Origin: CAYSEQ01 sp964430475
GTDB taxonomy: Bacteria; Patescibacteriota; Microgenomatia; UBA8517
DNA: 42,550 nt
Direction: 5' to 3'
Assembly (NCBI GenBank): GCA_964430475.1
Contig: CAYSEQ010000007.1
Location: forward strand, 1 to 42,550
Below, one piece after another: positions 1 through 9,136 of this stretch (position 1 is the stretch's first letter; every line of letters begins with the position of its first letter). A model generated the notes under the pieces. It searched no databases, was not told where the DNA came from, and worked only from the letters and a program-made list of their open reading frames with translations. Both the position numbers and the translations under genes were made by a program.

Positions 1-63
1 GTAAGTATCTTCTTTGGCATTGACATCCTTCAACTTAATATTCCGAGTGCACAACAACAGTAA
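1..63 (+). CDS. 3' end of a small VirB2/pilin-like protein (partial)
   Basis: Frame 1 is open from the window edge to a TAA at 61-63 and encodes the last 20 residues, ending FGIDILQLNIPSAQQQ. The tail resembles the end of the VirB2-like pilin encoded just downstream, which also finishes with a short polar segment after its second membrane helix. I infer that this is the C-terminus of a paralogous pilin in the same cluster. Too little is visible to be sure of the family. Confidence 0.45.
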   Translation, partial: VSIFFGIDILQLNIPSAQQQ

Positions 64-185
64 TTTTCATCAAAGTTTTTAAAGAAATTCTTATATCTTT
101 TTCTATACTTCTTTTCCTATACTCAATCCTCTTGCTTCGCGATACTATTTTCATTTAAACTAAAAAGGGCCTTAATCTTTTTAAA

Positions 186-512
186 ATGAACGAAAATCTA
201 ATTGCACAAGTACCAGTACCAACCATCAATGGAGTTGTCACTCTTAAAGCGTTTGAAGCAATTTTCCAAAACCTTTTAACTGCAGTACTTGGGCTTGCAG
301 GGATAGTCCTTTTTATTGTACTAATTATCGGTGGCTTTCAATTTATGACAGCTGGCGGAAATCCTCAAGAAATTGAATCTGCCAAAAAGACTCTGACTTA
401 TGGAATACTTGGTTTAGTTGCAGTTGCCCTTTCGTTTATGGTTTTAGTGTTTCTTAGAAGTGAACTTGGTTTACAAGACATAACAAACTTTCAAGTTTGG
501 ATTGAGCCTTAA
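186..512 (+). CDS. TrbC/VirB2-like pilin, two-helix membrane protein
   Basis: A 108-aa protein with two hydrophobic helices (about residues 28-55 and 70-90). Between them lies a short loop with FMTAGGNPQEIESAKK, a pattern typical of TrbC/VirB2-like pilins annotated in Patescibacteria. In T4SSs the VirB2 subunit is inserted in the membrane and polymerises into the pilus or lines the channel. It follows a related truncated gene and precedes the secreted SLT protein by 15 nt, so it probably belongs to the same transcript. The hydrophobic N-terminus (LIAQVPVP) may include a short leader. No SD is visible; the start is preceded by an A/T-rich stretch. The family call rests on topology and context, as VirB2 sequences are poorly conserved. 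Confidence 0.75.
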   Translation: MNENLIAQVPVPTINGVVTLKAFEAIFQNLLTAVLGLAGIVLFIVLIIGGFQFMTAGGNPQEIESAKKTLTYGILGLVAVALSFMVLVFLRSELGLQDITNFQVWIEP

Positions 513-527
513 CCCTAAAATTAATTT

Positions 528-3500
528 ATGAAAAAAATACTGCCCAAACTATTGCAATCAATTTTTATAGCCCTTTCTGTATTTGTCATTAACCTTTTTC
601 CTTATCCACCCATTCCTCAAGAAGGTGTATATGCCCAAAGTGGGCCTGATTATCAATGCATCGGAAAAGCGGTTGCTGAATATATGAATACGGTAATAAG
701 ACTAGCTGGTAACCTCCAGCATATAAAACTTCTTTCACCCGCATTTAATATGACCAGCGTATATACCCGCCAAATTATTGAGGCTATGAATGCCGCAGGA
801 GCTAATTGGGGCGGTCTCGATGGAATTGCCGGAAATGCCTACAACTGCTGTGGAAACAAAATAACAGAACATGTTGAAAATACATTAAACTATATCCCAG
901 TAAAACTTCCTGTGATGTTAACTAAGACAGGAAAAATTGACGGAACTTATCAGGAGCTGGGGGAAGAGATGAACAAAATCAAAAACGATCAGGGAGTAGA
1001 TTATATAGGTGCTTTGTTTTTTAATGTATTTAATACAAATCCCGGCCGGAGTCAGTTTGCAATTTCAGATGATGATCTCCCAACTGCTTGCTCAGGTTCA
1101 TGCAGTGGATTAGGTGCAAACTCAGCAACATATTATCCGGAAAATTCCTCTTTCTATGATAGGACAGCTTCGCATTCAATGTCTTTTACTCTCTCTATCT
1201 CAAATGCAGATTCCTCTACTACAGAGGGGGTTCTCATGGCTCACGCCAGAGGACTGACTCCCATTATTCGAGTCGGAACAACCACTTCGAGTGGACCATC
1301 TGCCGAGGATTACGCAAATTATCTTATAAGTCTCGATTCCCAGGTTAATAACACTGTTTATGCAATTGCGGGTCCAAACGAACCAGACTCAGAATACTGG
1401 GCATCACCCGGTTGTGCTGGAACTCCTCCCCAAGGATATATCCCCTGCAACCAAACAACAGAAAACGAGTGGCATTCTTTAAGACCATACAGAGGCTCTC
1501 CCTGTAATCTCCAAGCAACAGACCTTGCACTTTTTTGCGGAAACGACTTTATTGTAATGGATTCCTTCTCCTTTACCAAAAACTATAACTATGGTCAAAC
1601 AATAAGCTGGGGGTATCAATATCAATCAACACCCAACACTTCTGAACCTATAGATCCCTTTCCCCGAGAGAGCCCACCCGTTGCTTGCGGATATTGTAAT
1701 GAAAAAAGGGAGTGTGTAAAAAGGCCCCAACCTTGCGACGAAAACCTTGGGTGCAAAACAAGCCAAGATTGCCTAACACCGAGCCTATCTCCCTGCTACT
1801 CTAACAACGACGGAACGGAAAAATGCTACTTTAATGTTGCAAGAAGCAAGAATATAAGCATTGACTTAGAAAATACCTACTTCCCAATTATGGGTTTGAC
1901 CGAAAGTCCTTATGTAGTTAACCGTGAAACTGATATCGATAAAGTCGATGACCCACAAAAAGTTAACGAATATGTCAGTTGGTATTTGAATGGGGTTTTT
2001 GGCAGAGCGGAATACCCCCCTGAAGCTGACCGCCTGCCTCAACAAAAAACTTACAAGAGCATACCAGATTTTTCAGGACCTCTTAAAAAACTCCTCTCTT
2101 TTGAAAGCCAAATAGTCACAAGAATCAACGAAATAAAAAAATCCCTTGATGACTTAAGACACGACCAAATAGTCGGTTGTTTTGTATCTGATCTTTTCCA
2201 GGGAAATCTACCAATTTCATGTAAAGATCCCCGTTTCGGAAAACAAAAGGCAAGGATTGAAGACTGGGATAGCAACGGGCAATTTTTTCCTCCACTAAGA
2301 CGAGATTTTGATACTTTAAAAAATTACCTTGATGCACTTTGGGTTTGGAGGCACAACACGGACCACGCATGGAAGCTTTTCCGATATATTCCCTTTTCCT
2401 CAACAGAAGACAGGCTTGGAAAAGCCGAAATTTCAACCTATTCTGTTCAACCCCCAATTACCAGTGAAGGGGTGATTTTATACAACGAGCTGAAAAATCA
2501 AAAACCCGCAGATCTATTTTTTGCCCACATGCAAGAAACAGAAGAGTTAGGAAAACTTTTTCAAAAAATCTTTAGCTCAGCCGACTTAATTAAGAGGGGT
2601 GTTATCAACGAACCTGCTGACCCCCAAGTTGTTCCTTACAGACCTTTTTGCGATCTTGTAGAGATTCGCTCAAATCCAGGGGATGATCTTTTGGCTGGAG
2701 AAATTACTGCAACCCTTGTATACGATGCCCAAACAAGTTGCAAATTCCATTACCCTTATCCTACTCCTGGCGCGCCTGAAGGAAATGTCTGTACAAATGT
2801 TGTTGATAAAAACGCAACCTGCCAAAGTGTTCCTGATAATTACGATTGTGAGAAATACTATGGAGTAATTGATTGTAACCAGCAAGATCCAAATCGTGCC
2901 TGTGCAGTAAATTGCCGCCCGCTTCCGGTTAGCGAAGATTGTGCTGGGCTTAATAAAACCTGTTTTCCCAATGATTGGTCATCTTGTGAAGGGGTGCAAG
3001 ATAAAATATTTAAATGCCCTCCAGGACTTATTTGTGAAAATCAAACATGTTATCCAGGGGATACTTGTGGAGAAGAAGAGTGTATACCAGGCACCAATTG
3101 CGCTTCACAATACTGCCCGAAAGGGGCAAACTGCTATGTTAACCCTTGTCCCTCCGGATATACCTGCGCCAATATTTGTACAAGACCGATTGATCCTGCA
3201 AATAGCACTGAATCCTGTCCCATTCAACTTCCAATAGCCCTCAAAACAACTACTTACACGCCTTTAGCAGATGAGGTTTGGGCAAGACTCGTGGCAGGTC
3301 CTGCGGCGGTATTTAGGAGAGTTTTTCCTCAAATAAGAAACGAGCCTGGGCGTCCAATTAAAGCTCTTAAAGATATTCCGGGAGCTTCACCTGTTGACTA
3401 CATTACCTCCGAAGGGGTAGCTCTCGCCGGAAATCCTGTTACAGGAAGACTGGGAGGAGATGCAGAGCTTTACTTTCCCCATATTGGCGGAATCCACGAA

Positions 3501-4040
3501 TATTTCCTAAGATGCATTCAAAAAACATTAAGACCAAAAGATTATGGCGAAGGGTGTGTGGATGCAAGCTCAGCCCCACTCCCACCGGGAGGACCTCCTC
3601 CATCAGGAGAATGTAGCATTGGTACAGATCTTTGTAAACCAGAAACTCTTGCAGAAATTAGTAGCAAAGTTGACGGCCAGGGTTGGCAGGGATGCAAGGC
3701 AGTACAGGCTTCAATTATTTGCAATAGAGAATCTGGTGGAGATGCTGATGATGAAAACTTGGGTTGTACCGAAGGATTATCCCTTGATTACTCAATTGGC
3801 CTTTTCCAGATAAATCTTTTAGCACACTGTGAGGGAGCTTTCGAGTACGGAGAAGATCCCAAACCTTGGTGCGAGATTAAAGATCAGACCTTAGTCGGAC
3901 AATGCTGGGAAAGGTTTAAGAATCCAACCCAAAATATTCAATATGCTTACATTCTTTCCCAAGGAGGAGAAGATTGGTCACCTTGGGGTGCATATGATGC
4001 TTGCAAAACAGTCATTGATAGTCAATGTCCATCTCCTTAA
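528..4040 (+). CDS. Large secreted multidomain protein: glycosidase-like TIM-barrel segments, Cys-rich region, C-terminal SLT/lysozyme domain
   Basis: A 1170-aa protein with a signal peptide (residues 1-37, ending YAQ). Residues about 65-290 carry blocks resembling a clan GH-A TIM barrel: DGIAGNAYN near 98-106, PVMLTKTG at 128-135, GALFFN near 161-166, TPIIRVG at 244-250 and GPNEP at 282-286. GPNEP corresponds to the acid/base Glu motif (E285). A long middle region follows, with many Cys residues at about 780-930. The C-terminus (about 1035-1170) is a lysozyme-like transglycosylase domain with NRESGG (catalytic Glu probably E1068) and SIGLFQIN. VirB1-type proteins of this fold locally open peptidoglycan for secretion machines, fitting the VirB2 and VirB6 neighbours. 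The order of the barrel motifs is unusual and Lys133 sits where a catalytic Glu is expected. The SLT call is firm; the glycosidase call is tentative. Confidence 0.8.
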   Translation: MKKILPKLLQSIFIALSVFVINLFPYPPIPQEGVYAQSGPDYQCIGKAVAEYMNTVIRLAGNLQHIKLLSPAFNMTSVYTRQIIEAMNAAGANWGGLDGIAGNAYNCCGNKITEHVENTLNYIPVKLPVMLTKTGKIDGTYQELGEEMNKIKNDQGVDYIGALFFNVFNTNPGRSQFAISDDDLPTACSGSCSGLGANSATYYPENSSFYDRTASHSMSFTLSISNADSSTTEGVLMAHARGLTPIIRVGTTTSSGPSAEDYANYLISLDSQVNNTVYAIAGPNEPDSEYWASPGCAGTPPQGYIPCNQTTENEWHSLRPYRGSPCNLQATDLALFCGNDFIVMDSFSFTKNYNYGQTISWGYQYQSTPNTSEPIDPFPRESPPVACGYCNEKRECVKRPQPCDENLGCKTSQDCLTPSLSPCYSNNDGTEKCYFNVARSKNISIDLENTYFPIMGLTESPYVVNRETDIDKVDDPQKVNEYVSWYLNGVFGRAEYPPEADRLPQQKTYKSIPDFSGPLKKLLSFESQIVTRINEIKKSLDDLRHDQIVGCFVSDLFQGNLPISCKDPRFGKQKARIEDWDSNGQFFPPLRRDFDTLKNYLDALWVWRHNTDHAWKLFRYIPFSSTEDRLGKAEISTYSVQPPITSEGVILYNELKNQKPADLFFAHMQETEELGKLFQKIFSSADLIKRGVINEPADPQVVPYRPFCDLVEIRSNPGDDLLAGEITATLVYDAQTSCKFHYPYPTPGAPEGNVCTNVVDKNATCQSVPDNYDCEKYYGVIDCNQQDPNRACAVNCRPLPVSEDCAGLNKTCFPNDWSSCEGVQDKIFKCPPGLICENQTCYPGDTCGEEECIPGTNCASQYCPKGANCYVNPCPSGYTCANICTRPIDPANSTESCPIQLPIALKTTTYTPLADEVWARLVAGPAAVFRRVFPQIRNEPGRPIKALKDIPGASPVDYITSEGVALAGNPVTGRLGGDAELYFPHIGGIHEYFLRCIQKTLRPKDYGEGCVDASSAPLPPGGPPPSGECSIGTDLCKPETLAEISSKVDGQGWQGCKAVQASIICNRESGGDADDENLGCTEGLSLDYSIGLFQINLLAHCEGAFEYGEDPKPWCEIKDQTLVGQCWERFKNPTQNIQYAYILSQGGEDWSPWGAYDACKTVIDSQCPSP

Positions 4041-4068
4041 TAAATCTCAAGGTTAATTTTTATAAAAT

Positions 4069-4497
4069 ATGGGAAACATACCCAAGGCAAAAAATTATAA
4101 ATACTTTCTTTTTATCCTAGTTTCAATTTTGGCGGTTTTTCTGGGAATATTTATTGCCAAAAGTGAGGTTAATAAAAAAAATCCCGATAAAATCAAGATT
4201 TCAGATGTTTGGGTAAATAACTTTTTGAAGGAAGGTAAAAATAACAAAGACCTATTTATCAGCTTAATAAGAAACGAGGACTATCATATCTTTTATATTC
4301 CGAATAAACAATCCTTTACAATCTCAATTACTGGCAGAGGGTTCAAAGATCTTCGGGTAAAAGCTGAGGAGGAGTTCCTAAAAATACTGGGGGTAAGCCA
4401 AACTGAGGCATGCAGACTTAATGTCCACATCACAACACCATCTTTTGCAAACCCAAACGAAGCAGGAAAAATTTATTCCCTAAGCTTTTGTGAATAA
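4069..4497 (+). CDS. Hypothetical membrane-anchored protein in the T4SS cluster
   Basis: I do not recognise this 142-aa protein. It has a basic N-terminus and one membrane helix (about residues 11-31), followed by a soluble extracytoplasmic domain of about 110 residues containing two late Cys residues (in EACRLNV and at SFCE near the end) that could pair. It lies 28 nt after the SLT protein and 62 nt before the VirB6-like gene on the same strand, so it is probably an accessory envelope subunit of the secretion system. The gene after it has its own promoter-like sequence, so this may be the last gene of the first transcript. Function unknown. Confidence 0.7.
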   Translation: MGNIPKAKNYKYFLFILVSILAVFLGIFIAKSEVNKKNPDKIKISDVWVNNFLKEGKNNKDLFISLIRNEDYHIFYIPNKQSFTISITGRGFKDLRVKAEEEFLKILGVSQTEACRLNVHITTPSFANPNEAGKIYSLSFCE

Positions 4498-4543
4498 ATT
4501 AAGAATTGTCTTTTTATGCACTTGATTTTTTGAAATAGTTTTA

Positions 4544-4552
4544 TGCTATTAT
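4544..4552 (+). promoter_or_regulatory. Extended -10 promoter of the VirB6-like gene (leaderless)
   Basis: TGC-TATTAT forms an extended -10 element ending 7 nt before the ATG at 4560, which would put the transcription start at or next to the A of the start codon. A weak -35 (TTGATT, 4522-4527) lies 19 nt upstream. There is no SD. Confidence 0.5.
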
Positions 4553-4559
4553 TAAATTA

Positions 4560-6170
4560 ATGTCCAAGGTTAAAAAAATTATTGTTTCAGTAATACTTGC
4601 ATTCTTCCTTTTGACAACCACCTTTATCCCCTCTACTAAAGCCCAACAACAGGGGAATTGGTATCTTCAAGACTATCAAGATTGGTACGCAAGAGTATAT
4701 GATCAGAGTAATCCAGACGAGGTGTTTGGAGAGCGTTATACTGCTGCGCAGGTAGAGTGGGTAATATATGGTTTAATTGCTTTCCTTAATAATCACATCT
4801 TGGGCAACGAGATGGCTGATGTGACATCTTGCCTTATTAATGCAAACGGGGACCCATTAAGGTGCTTGCAAGAAATAGGAGATTTATTTAATAATCCTTT
4901 ATTTAAATTGGCTTCTTCTGCCCCCCAAAACGCAACCTATTATGCAAATTCCAATGTCCATCCAATACGACTTTTATTTTCGAGCCCAATATCGGGTATA
5001 GGTTATTTTAAAGAAAAATTTTTAGTAAACTCAACGTTTGTCCCTGAAGTTAAAGCACAAGGATTTGGTTTTATGACTGCTGCAGCACCAATTCAAACAA
5101 TGTGGAAAGTAGCTAGGAATATCTCTTATTTTTTTATGGTAATAGTAATTATAGCACTTGCATTTGCTATAATGTTTCGAGTCAAACTCAGCCCTCAAAC
5201 AGTCGTCACAGTAGAGCTGATGTTGCCCAAGCTAATCCTTACACTAATTCTTATCACCTTTTCCTATGCTATTGCGGGGTTTATGATTGACCTTATGTAT
5301 GTTGCCCTGGGACTCATTGCAGCATTATTCTCCCAGTCAGGCCTTTTCGACCTAACTTGGGCTGACGCCTTTACGAATCTTGCTGGGTTAACTACTAACC
5401 TTTTTAGTCTACTTCTTGCATATATAATTTGGTTTATTCTTGCTACTTTAACTCATATTATAAACAATGAGATTTTAACAACTATTATCGGCATAATCTT
5501 TTTGGTTGTAGTACTGATTGTTTGTATTTTTCTTCTTTTCAGAATAGCCTTTTTACTTTTAAAAACTTACTTTATCATCTTACTGCTAATTATAGGTGGT
5601 CCTTTTATAATACTAGGCGGTTTATTAGGGGGAAGGGGTTTTGGGGGTTGGCTAAGAAATCTTATAGCTAACCTTGGAGTTTTCGTTGCAGTTGGACCTA
5701 TGTTTGCCTTCGCATTTTTATTTGTAGCCTCCTCCTTTCAACCTGGAATTATAAACGAGATATTAAAGTTTCTTATAGAAAAACTAGGCATCCAATTACC
5801 ATTTTCTCCCAAACTCGAGGTTTTTAGTAACCCAGAATGGTATCCACCATTCGCAGGGGGTGTTAATGTTAACTATTTCTGGCTAATAGGAAGTCTAGTT
5901 ATACTCACCTTAATTCCTCATCTTAATAATATTCTACGGACTGCTATTTTAGGAGGGGAATTTAAGTACGGCACTGCAATTGGAGAGACTTTAAAACCGC
6001 CGGCGATTGCGACTGGAACACATGTATACGAAGAATTAACCTCTGGAGCTAATACCCGGCTTGGGCAAATAGGAATTACTCTAAGAGTAGACCAGCAGGG
6101 TTCAGTCCAAAGAAGATTATTAGACGAAATTGCAAGAGCACTTCAAATACAGACCAGAAGAAGAGAGTAA
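4560..6170 (+). CDS. VirB6/TrbL-like polytopic T4SS channel protein
   Basis: A 536-aa protein with an N-terminal signal-like helix (about 8-28, ending TKAQ), an extracytoplasmic stretch to about residue 175, then at least six strongly hydrophobic helices between about 185 and 470. A Gly-rich segment (GGPFIILGGLLGGRGFGG, about 345-362) lies between two helices. The C-terminus is charged and presumably cytoplasmic. This topology matches the VirB6/TrbL family, which forms the inner-membrane part of the T4SS channel. Synteny with the VirB2-like, SLT, PrgI and VirB4 genes supports the call. It appears to have its own promoter. The sequence is too diverged to assign by motif alone; another polytopic membrane protein is possible. 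Confidence 0.75.
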   Translation: MSKVKKIIVSVILAFFLLTTTFIPSTKAQQQGNWYLQDYQDWYARVYDQSNPDEVFGERYTAAQVEWVIYGLIAFLNNHILGNEMADVTSCLINANGDPLRCLQEIGDLFNNPLFKLASSAPQNATYYANSNVHPIRLLFSSPISGIGYFKEKFLVNSTFVPEVKAQGFGFMTAAAPIQTMWKVARNISYFFMVIVIIALAFAIMFRVKLSPQTVVTVELMLPKLILTLILITFSYAIAGFMIDLMYVALGLIAALFSQSGLFDLTWADAFTNLAGLTTNLFSLLLAYIIWFILATLTHIINNEILTTIIGIIFLVVVLIVCIFLLFRIAFLLLKTYFIILLLIIGGPFIILGGLLGGRGFGGWLRNLIANLGVFVAVGPMFAFAFLFVASSFQPGIINEILKFLIEKLGIQLPFSPKLEVFSNPEWYPPFAGGVNVNYFWLIGSLVILTLIPHLNNILRTAILGGEFKYGTAIGETLKPPAIATGTHVYEELTSGANTRLGQIGITLRVDQQGSVQRRLLDEIARALQIQTRRRE

Positions 6171-6196
6171 ATACAATCAAAAATACATCAAAACAA

Positions 6197-6376
6197 GTGT
6201 TGTCAAAAGAGATAGATTATATTCTAGAAAGATTGTCAGACTTAACTTATAAGGAGTTAGCCTCAGGTTCCAAATCCAGTTTGGGAAAAATTGGCTCTAA
6301 ACTAAATCTTCACCGCGAAGGATCAACACCAAAAATCCTTTTAGAAAAATTAATTAAGGTCTTAAAATCAAAGTAG
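6197..6376 (+). CDS. Possible small protein downstream of the VirB6-like gene
   Basis: A 59-codon open frame (GTG at 6197 or TTG at 6200, stop TAG at 6374-6376) starts 26 nt after the VirB6-like stop. The product is charged and amphipathic (EIDYILERLSDLTYKELASG...LLEKLIKVLKSK), with regular Leu/Ile spacing suggesting two helices. There is no ATG and no clear SD, and the frame continues open upstream into the end of the VirB6-like gene. It could therefore also be a frame-shifted tail of that protein. Composition looks coding, but without homologues it remains tentative. Confidence 0.4.
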   Translation: MLSKEIDYILERLSDLTYKELASGSKSSLGKIGSKLNLHREGSTPKILLEKLIKVLKSK

Positions 6377-6459
6377 AACAGCCTCTAATTGTCTACTAGT
6401 TTTAGGTAAATTATCAAAAATTTTTACTAAACATTAAATCTGCAAATATAAATCTAAAC

Positions 6460-8511
6460 TTAAGCACCAACCATCCTGTACACCCAATCCGCTTCCTTCT
6501 TACTTATCAATCTTGCCTGAATATAAAGCTCGCCTATCGTACGGAGACTCAAACCTCGGCTTTTCTGATCATAACTACCTGCTGGATATACAGTCAATTC
6601 TTCTTGCGGTATCAATGTACGAAAATTTAATTCCTCTTTTCCAGTCCTTAAAAAATAAAAGGCTGCTTCTGCTAAAAATCTATAAACAAACGGGTTTTTA
6701 GGCCACTCGTCCTGCCTAATGTCTCTTTCGCTGGGCATAGCCATTCCCAACCTTTGCCAGTGTCCAAAATTCTCTAAATTTCTAAGACTAGATATGTGGT
6801 TAATAATTCCAACCACATCAGCCCTGACTTTCATAGCTCGCCCTCTTTGTACATGCCAATATGAAAAGGAGGCTTCTGAAGGTTCATCAGCATATTCTGT
6901 CCCAAAAACCGTGTCCATCCATGGAAAGTTGGGATCTGATTGATTAATACCAAGCTTACGCCATATATAATAAAGACTTTTACCACGAAATTCTTCTCTC
7001 CTGGCTTTTTGGCCTAAAACAGCAAACTCCATATAATTTCCCAAGCGCCCCGCACCTTTCCACTTTCCTTCTTTGTAATCATATCCACCCCAAAAAGAAA
7101 TTGGAAATTTATCCTCGGGAAATTCAGGCTCTCTCCGAGGAGCTATATGACCAATAGTAATTGGGTGCCCTGAATTAGAAATATTTTTTGGAGATTTTCT
7201 CTCTCCAATAAATTTACCATTCCATCTAGGATTATTAGAAGCCTCAAAGGTATCTTTATTCCAACCAAACTCTTTTGCCCTAATTTCTTCAAAATATGAG
7301 AGCCAAACTGACAAGTCACTAACATACGGAGTTGACCCATCAAACTTAAATTCTCCTTCCTTCACTGTTAGGGCAAATTTTCCGCTCATTTCTTTAAGTA
7401 AAAACATTCTCCACGCAGCCCATACTACATCCAATCTCCACTCCGGATCGTCCCCAACCTGAGAGGCTTTTAAAATCTCATGTAGAAATCTCGCAAATGT
7501 TGAGCTTGAAAATCCCTCTGCAAAAGGGTTGTATCCTACTTCCTCCACACTACCATCCGATCTTCTCCTACTTAGTTTTATTACTTTCCCCTCTGCAATT
7601 TCAATCATCCTCCTTTCAACCCTATCAACTGCCTCACCCCAAGGACTCTGATCTGCCTCCTTTTCATGAGGTAGCTTGTACTGATAAAAACTTAAAAAAT
7701 CAGCAGCCTCAATTTTAACAATACTATACCCGAACTTTTCTGGATCGGCTTGAGCCTCTTTATTATGAGCTAAAGCCTGCCTTTGCCTAAATGCTAAATC
7801 AACAAGTCTTCTTGCTGAAACATGTTCTTCTAAAGCGGAGAGTCTTTGAACACTATCTATAAAGTCTTTGTACCGGCGATCTAAACCTCTTTCTTTTTCT
7901 TCTATTATAGATCTAATTTTTTCATTAATCTCCTCTTCAGTAAGAAATTCTTCGCCTCTTACAATTCTTTGAAGTCTTTCCTCTTGGTAAAGCTTACTTA
8001 GACTTGATTTCAATGCCAAACGCCATCTTTCCCTATCTCCTCTAAACCAAGCATCAGCTTCTCTTAATGGTCGTGTTAGAACATCATTAATAGCTTGTTC
8101 CAGATAGTCAGTTCTAGGTCTTGCTGTTGATTCACTTCGCCCTAAAAATAAATTATAAAATTTGGTTAAAATTAATTTATCGTACTCGGAAGGACTTGTT
8201 TCTAAATTTCTAAAAAAATCTTTAGTCAAACCGTAATTCTTTGCATAAACTCCTTTTTCTAATCCTTCTAAAACCGGAAGTGCGTCATAAAAAATAGTTC
8301 TTTCTATCTCATCAATTCTTCCTAATTCCACTGCACTATTAATTTTCTCTATAATTTCTAGACCAACTATGGTGTAGAGGCTTCGAGTTTCTAAACCCCT
8401 AATTAGATCCACAGGTGGTATTTCAGTAGACAACCGTTTTTCTTGTTGACCCCCACCTAAATTTTCAGGTTCTCTCTGTGCAAAACCTTCAGGAAAAACA
8501 GACTCACTCAT
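6460..8511 (-). CDS. Hypothetical 683-aa soluble protein, inverted within the T4SS cluster
   Basis: I do not recognise this protein. It has no signal peptide and no membrane helix, is rich in Glu, Arg, Trp and aromatic residues, and looks mostly helical to about residue 270 (with charged stretches such as EEEINEKIRSIIEEKERG). A more mixed, Trp-rich C-terminal half follows (SFWGGYDYKEGKWKGAGR, SFSYWHVQRGR). No nucleotide-binding or catalytic motif is obvious. It is the only leftward gene within about 15 kb of rightward T4SS genes and is followed upstream by a 625-bp gap. A TATAAT 5 nt before its ATG implies a leaderless mRNA. A cytoplasmic effector or regulator tied to the secretion system is one possibility, but only position suggests it. 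Confidence 0.75.
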   Translation of the reverse strand: MSESVFPEGFAQREPENLGGGQQEKRLSTEIPPVDLIRGLETRSLYTIVGLEIIEKINSAVELGRIDEIERTIFYDALPVLEGLEKGVYAKNYGLTKDFFRNLETSPSEYDKLILTKFYNLFLGRSESTARPRTDYLEQAINDVLTRPLREADAWFRGDRERWRLALKSSLSKLYQEERLQRIVRGEEFLTEEEINEKIRSIIEEKERGLDRRYKDFIDSVQRLSALEEHVSARRLVDLAFRQRQALAHNKEAQADPEKFGYSIVKIEAADFLSFYQYKLPHEKEADQSPWGEAVDRVERRMIEIAEGKVIKLSRRRSDGSVEEVGYNPFAEGFSSSTFARFLHEILKASQVGDDPEWRLDVVWAAWRMFLLKEMSGKFALTVKEGEFKFDGSTPYVSDLSVWLSYFEEIRAKEFGWNKDTFEASNNPRWNGKFIGERKSPKNISNSGHPITIGHIAPRREPEFPEDKFPISFWGGYDYKEGKWKGAGRLGNYMEFAVLGQKARREEFRGKSLYYIWRKLGINQSDPNFPWMDTVFGTEYADEPSEASFSYWHVQRGRAMKVRADVVGIINHISSLRNLENFGHWQRLGMAMPSERDIRQDEWPKNPFVYRFLAEAAFYFLRTGKEELNFRTLIPQEELTVYPAGSYDQKSRGLSLRTIGELYIQARLISKKEADWVYRMVGA

Positions 8512-8516
8512 AGCTA

Positions 8517-8522
8517 ATTATA
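8517..8522 (-). promoter_or_regulatory. Perfect -10 of the 683-aa gene (leaderless)
   Basis: Read leftward, TATAAT is followed by only 5 nt before the ATG at 8511, so transcription would begin at the start codon. No convincing -35 or SD is seen. Confidence 0.5.
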
Positions 8523-9136
8523 TTTTAACCCGGGTATCTTTACGACCTCAATACCCAGATTCTTATTAATTTTTAATATTAAACTCAAACCCAAAACTTT
8601 CAACTAAATACTTATGAATATGAATAAGAAGGTAGCAACAGTTACTTGTTTTAGTAAATAAAACAATCTTTTAAATTGTGGGGTTGGAATATTGATCTGG
8701 GCTAGCTTACTATTAAACCTGTTTTGATATAGCTTCTATCAATTTTTAAAATCCTTCAAGACATAATTGCCCAAATACTGGTACTTTAAATTCCACAAAA
8801 GAAATTCCATTCGATTTAAATTTGGAATGTAAACTGACTCAGTGATTAACCATGTTTATCTATACAATAAGACCTCTTATAAACAGCGTGGTTCTCCAAC
8901 CTTATAAAATTTATTCGGCTTTTTTAATCTCCATTATCGTTAACTCTTTATTGAGGGTCAGGAAAAATACTCCCGCAAAATGTTTTTAAAATTTACTCCT
9001 TTCAATACTGTTCAAAACAAGACAGGATCCTTATAGTTTTATGCTTTAAAAATTCTCTTCTTCGTGAAAATCCTTAAGGGTTGAAAATTTAGGTTCACGA
9101 GGTAATCTAAAAAGAGGGAGTTAGGCTTTCAAAAAT
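8523..9136. other. Non-coding gap inside the T4SS cluster
   Basis: Over 600 bp between divergent genes with no convincing gene. It is A/T-rich with short inverted repeats, for example ATTCCA...TGGAAT around 8805-8826. A weak promoter-like pair (TTGAAA and TAATCT, spacing 16) and a GGGAG stretch occur within the last 60 bp before the PrgI gene. It may hold the promoter of the prgI-traC-virB4 operon and possibly a small RNA or a decayed gene, but I see nothing definite. Confidence 0.4.

Noticed and set aside
2683..3237. Two plus-strand alternative frames inside the Cys-rich part of the secreted SLT protein
   Set aside because: They are shifted frames within a continuous, signal-peptide-bearing protein whose later SLT domain is in frame, so there is no sign of a frameshift.
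8852..8989. A 45-aa open frame in the gap before the PrgI gene
   Set aside because: It has an ATG but no ribosome binding site, no -10 element close to the ATG like those of other genes here, and no recognisable pattern. The length is within chance for this composition.
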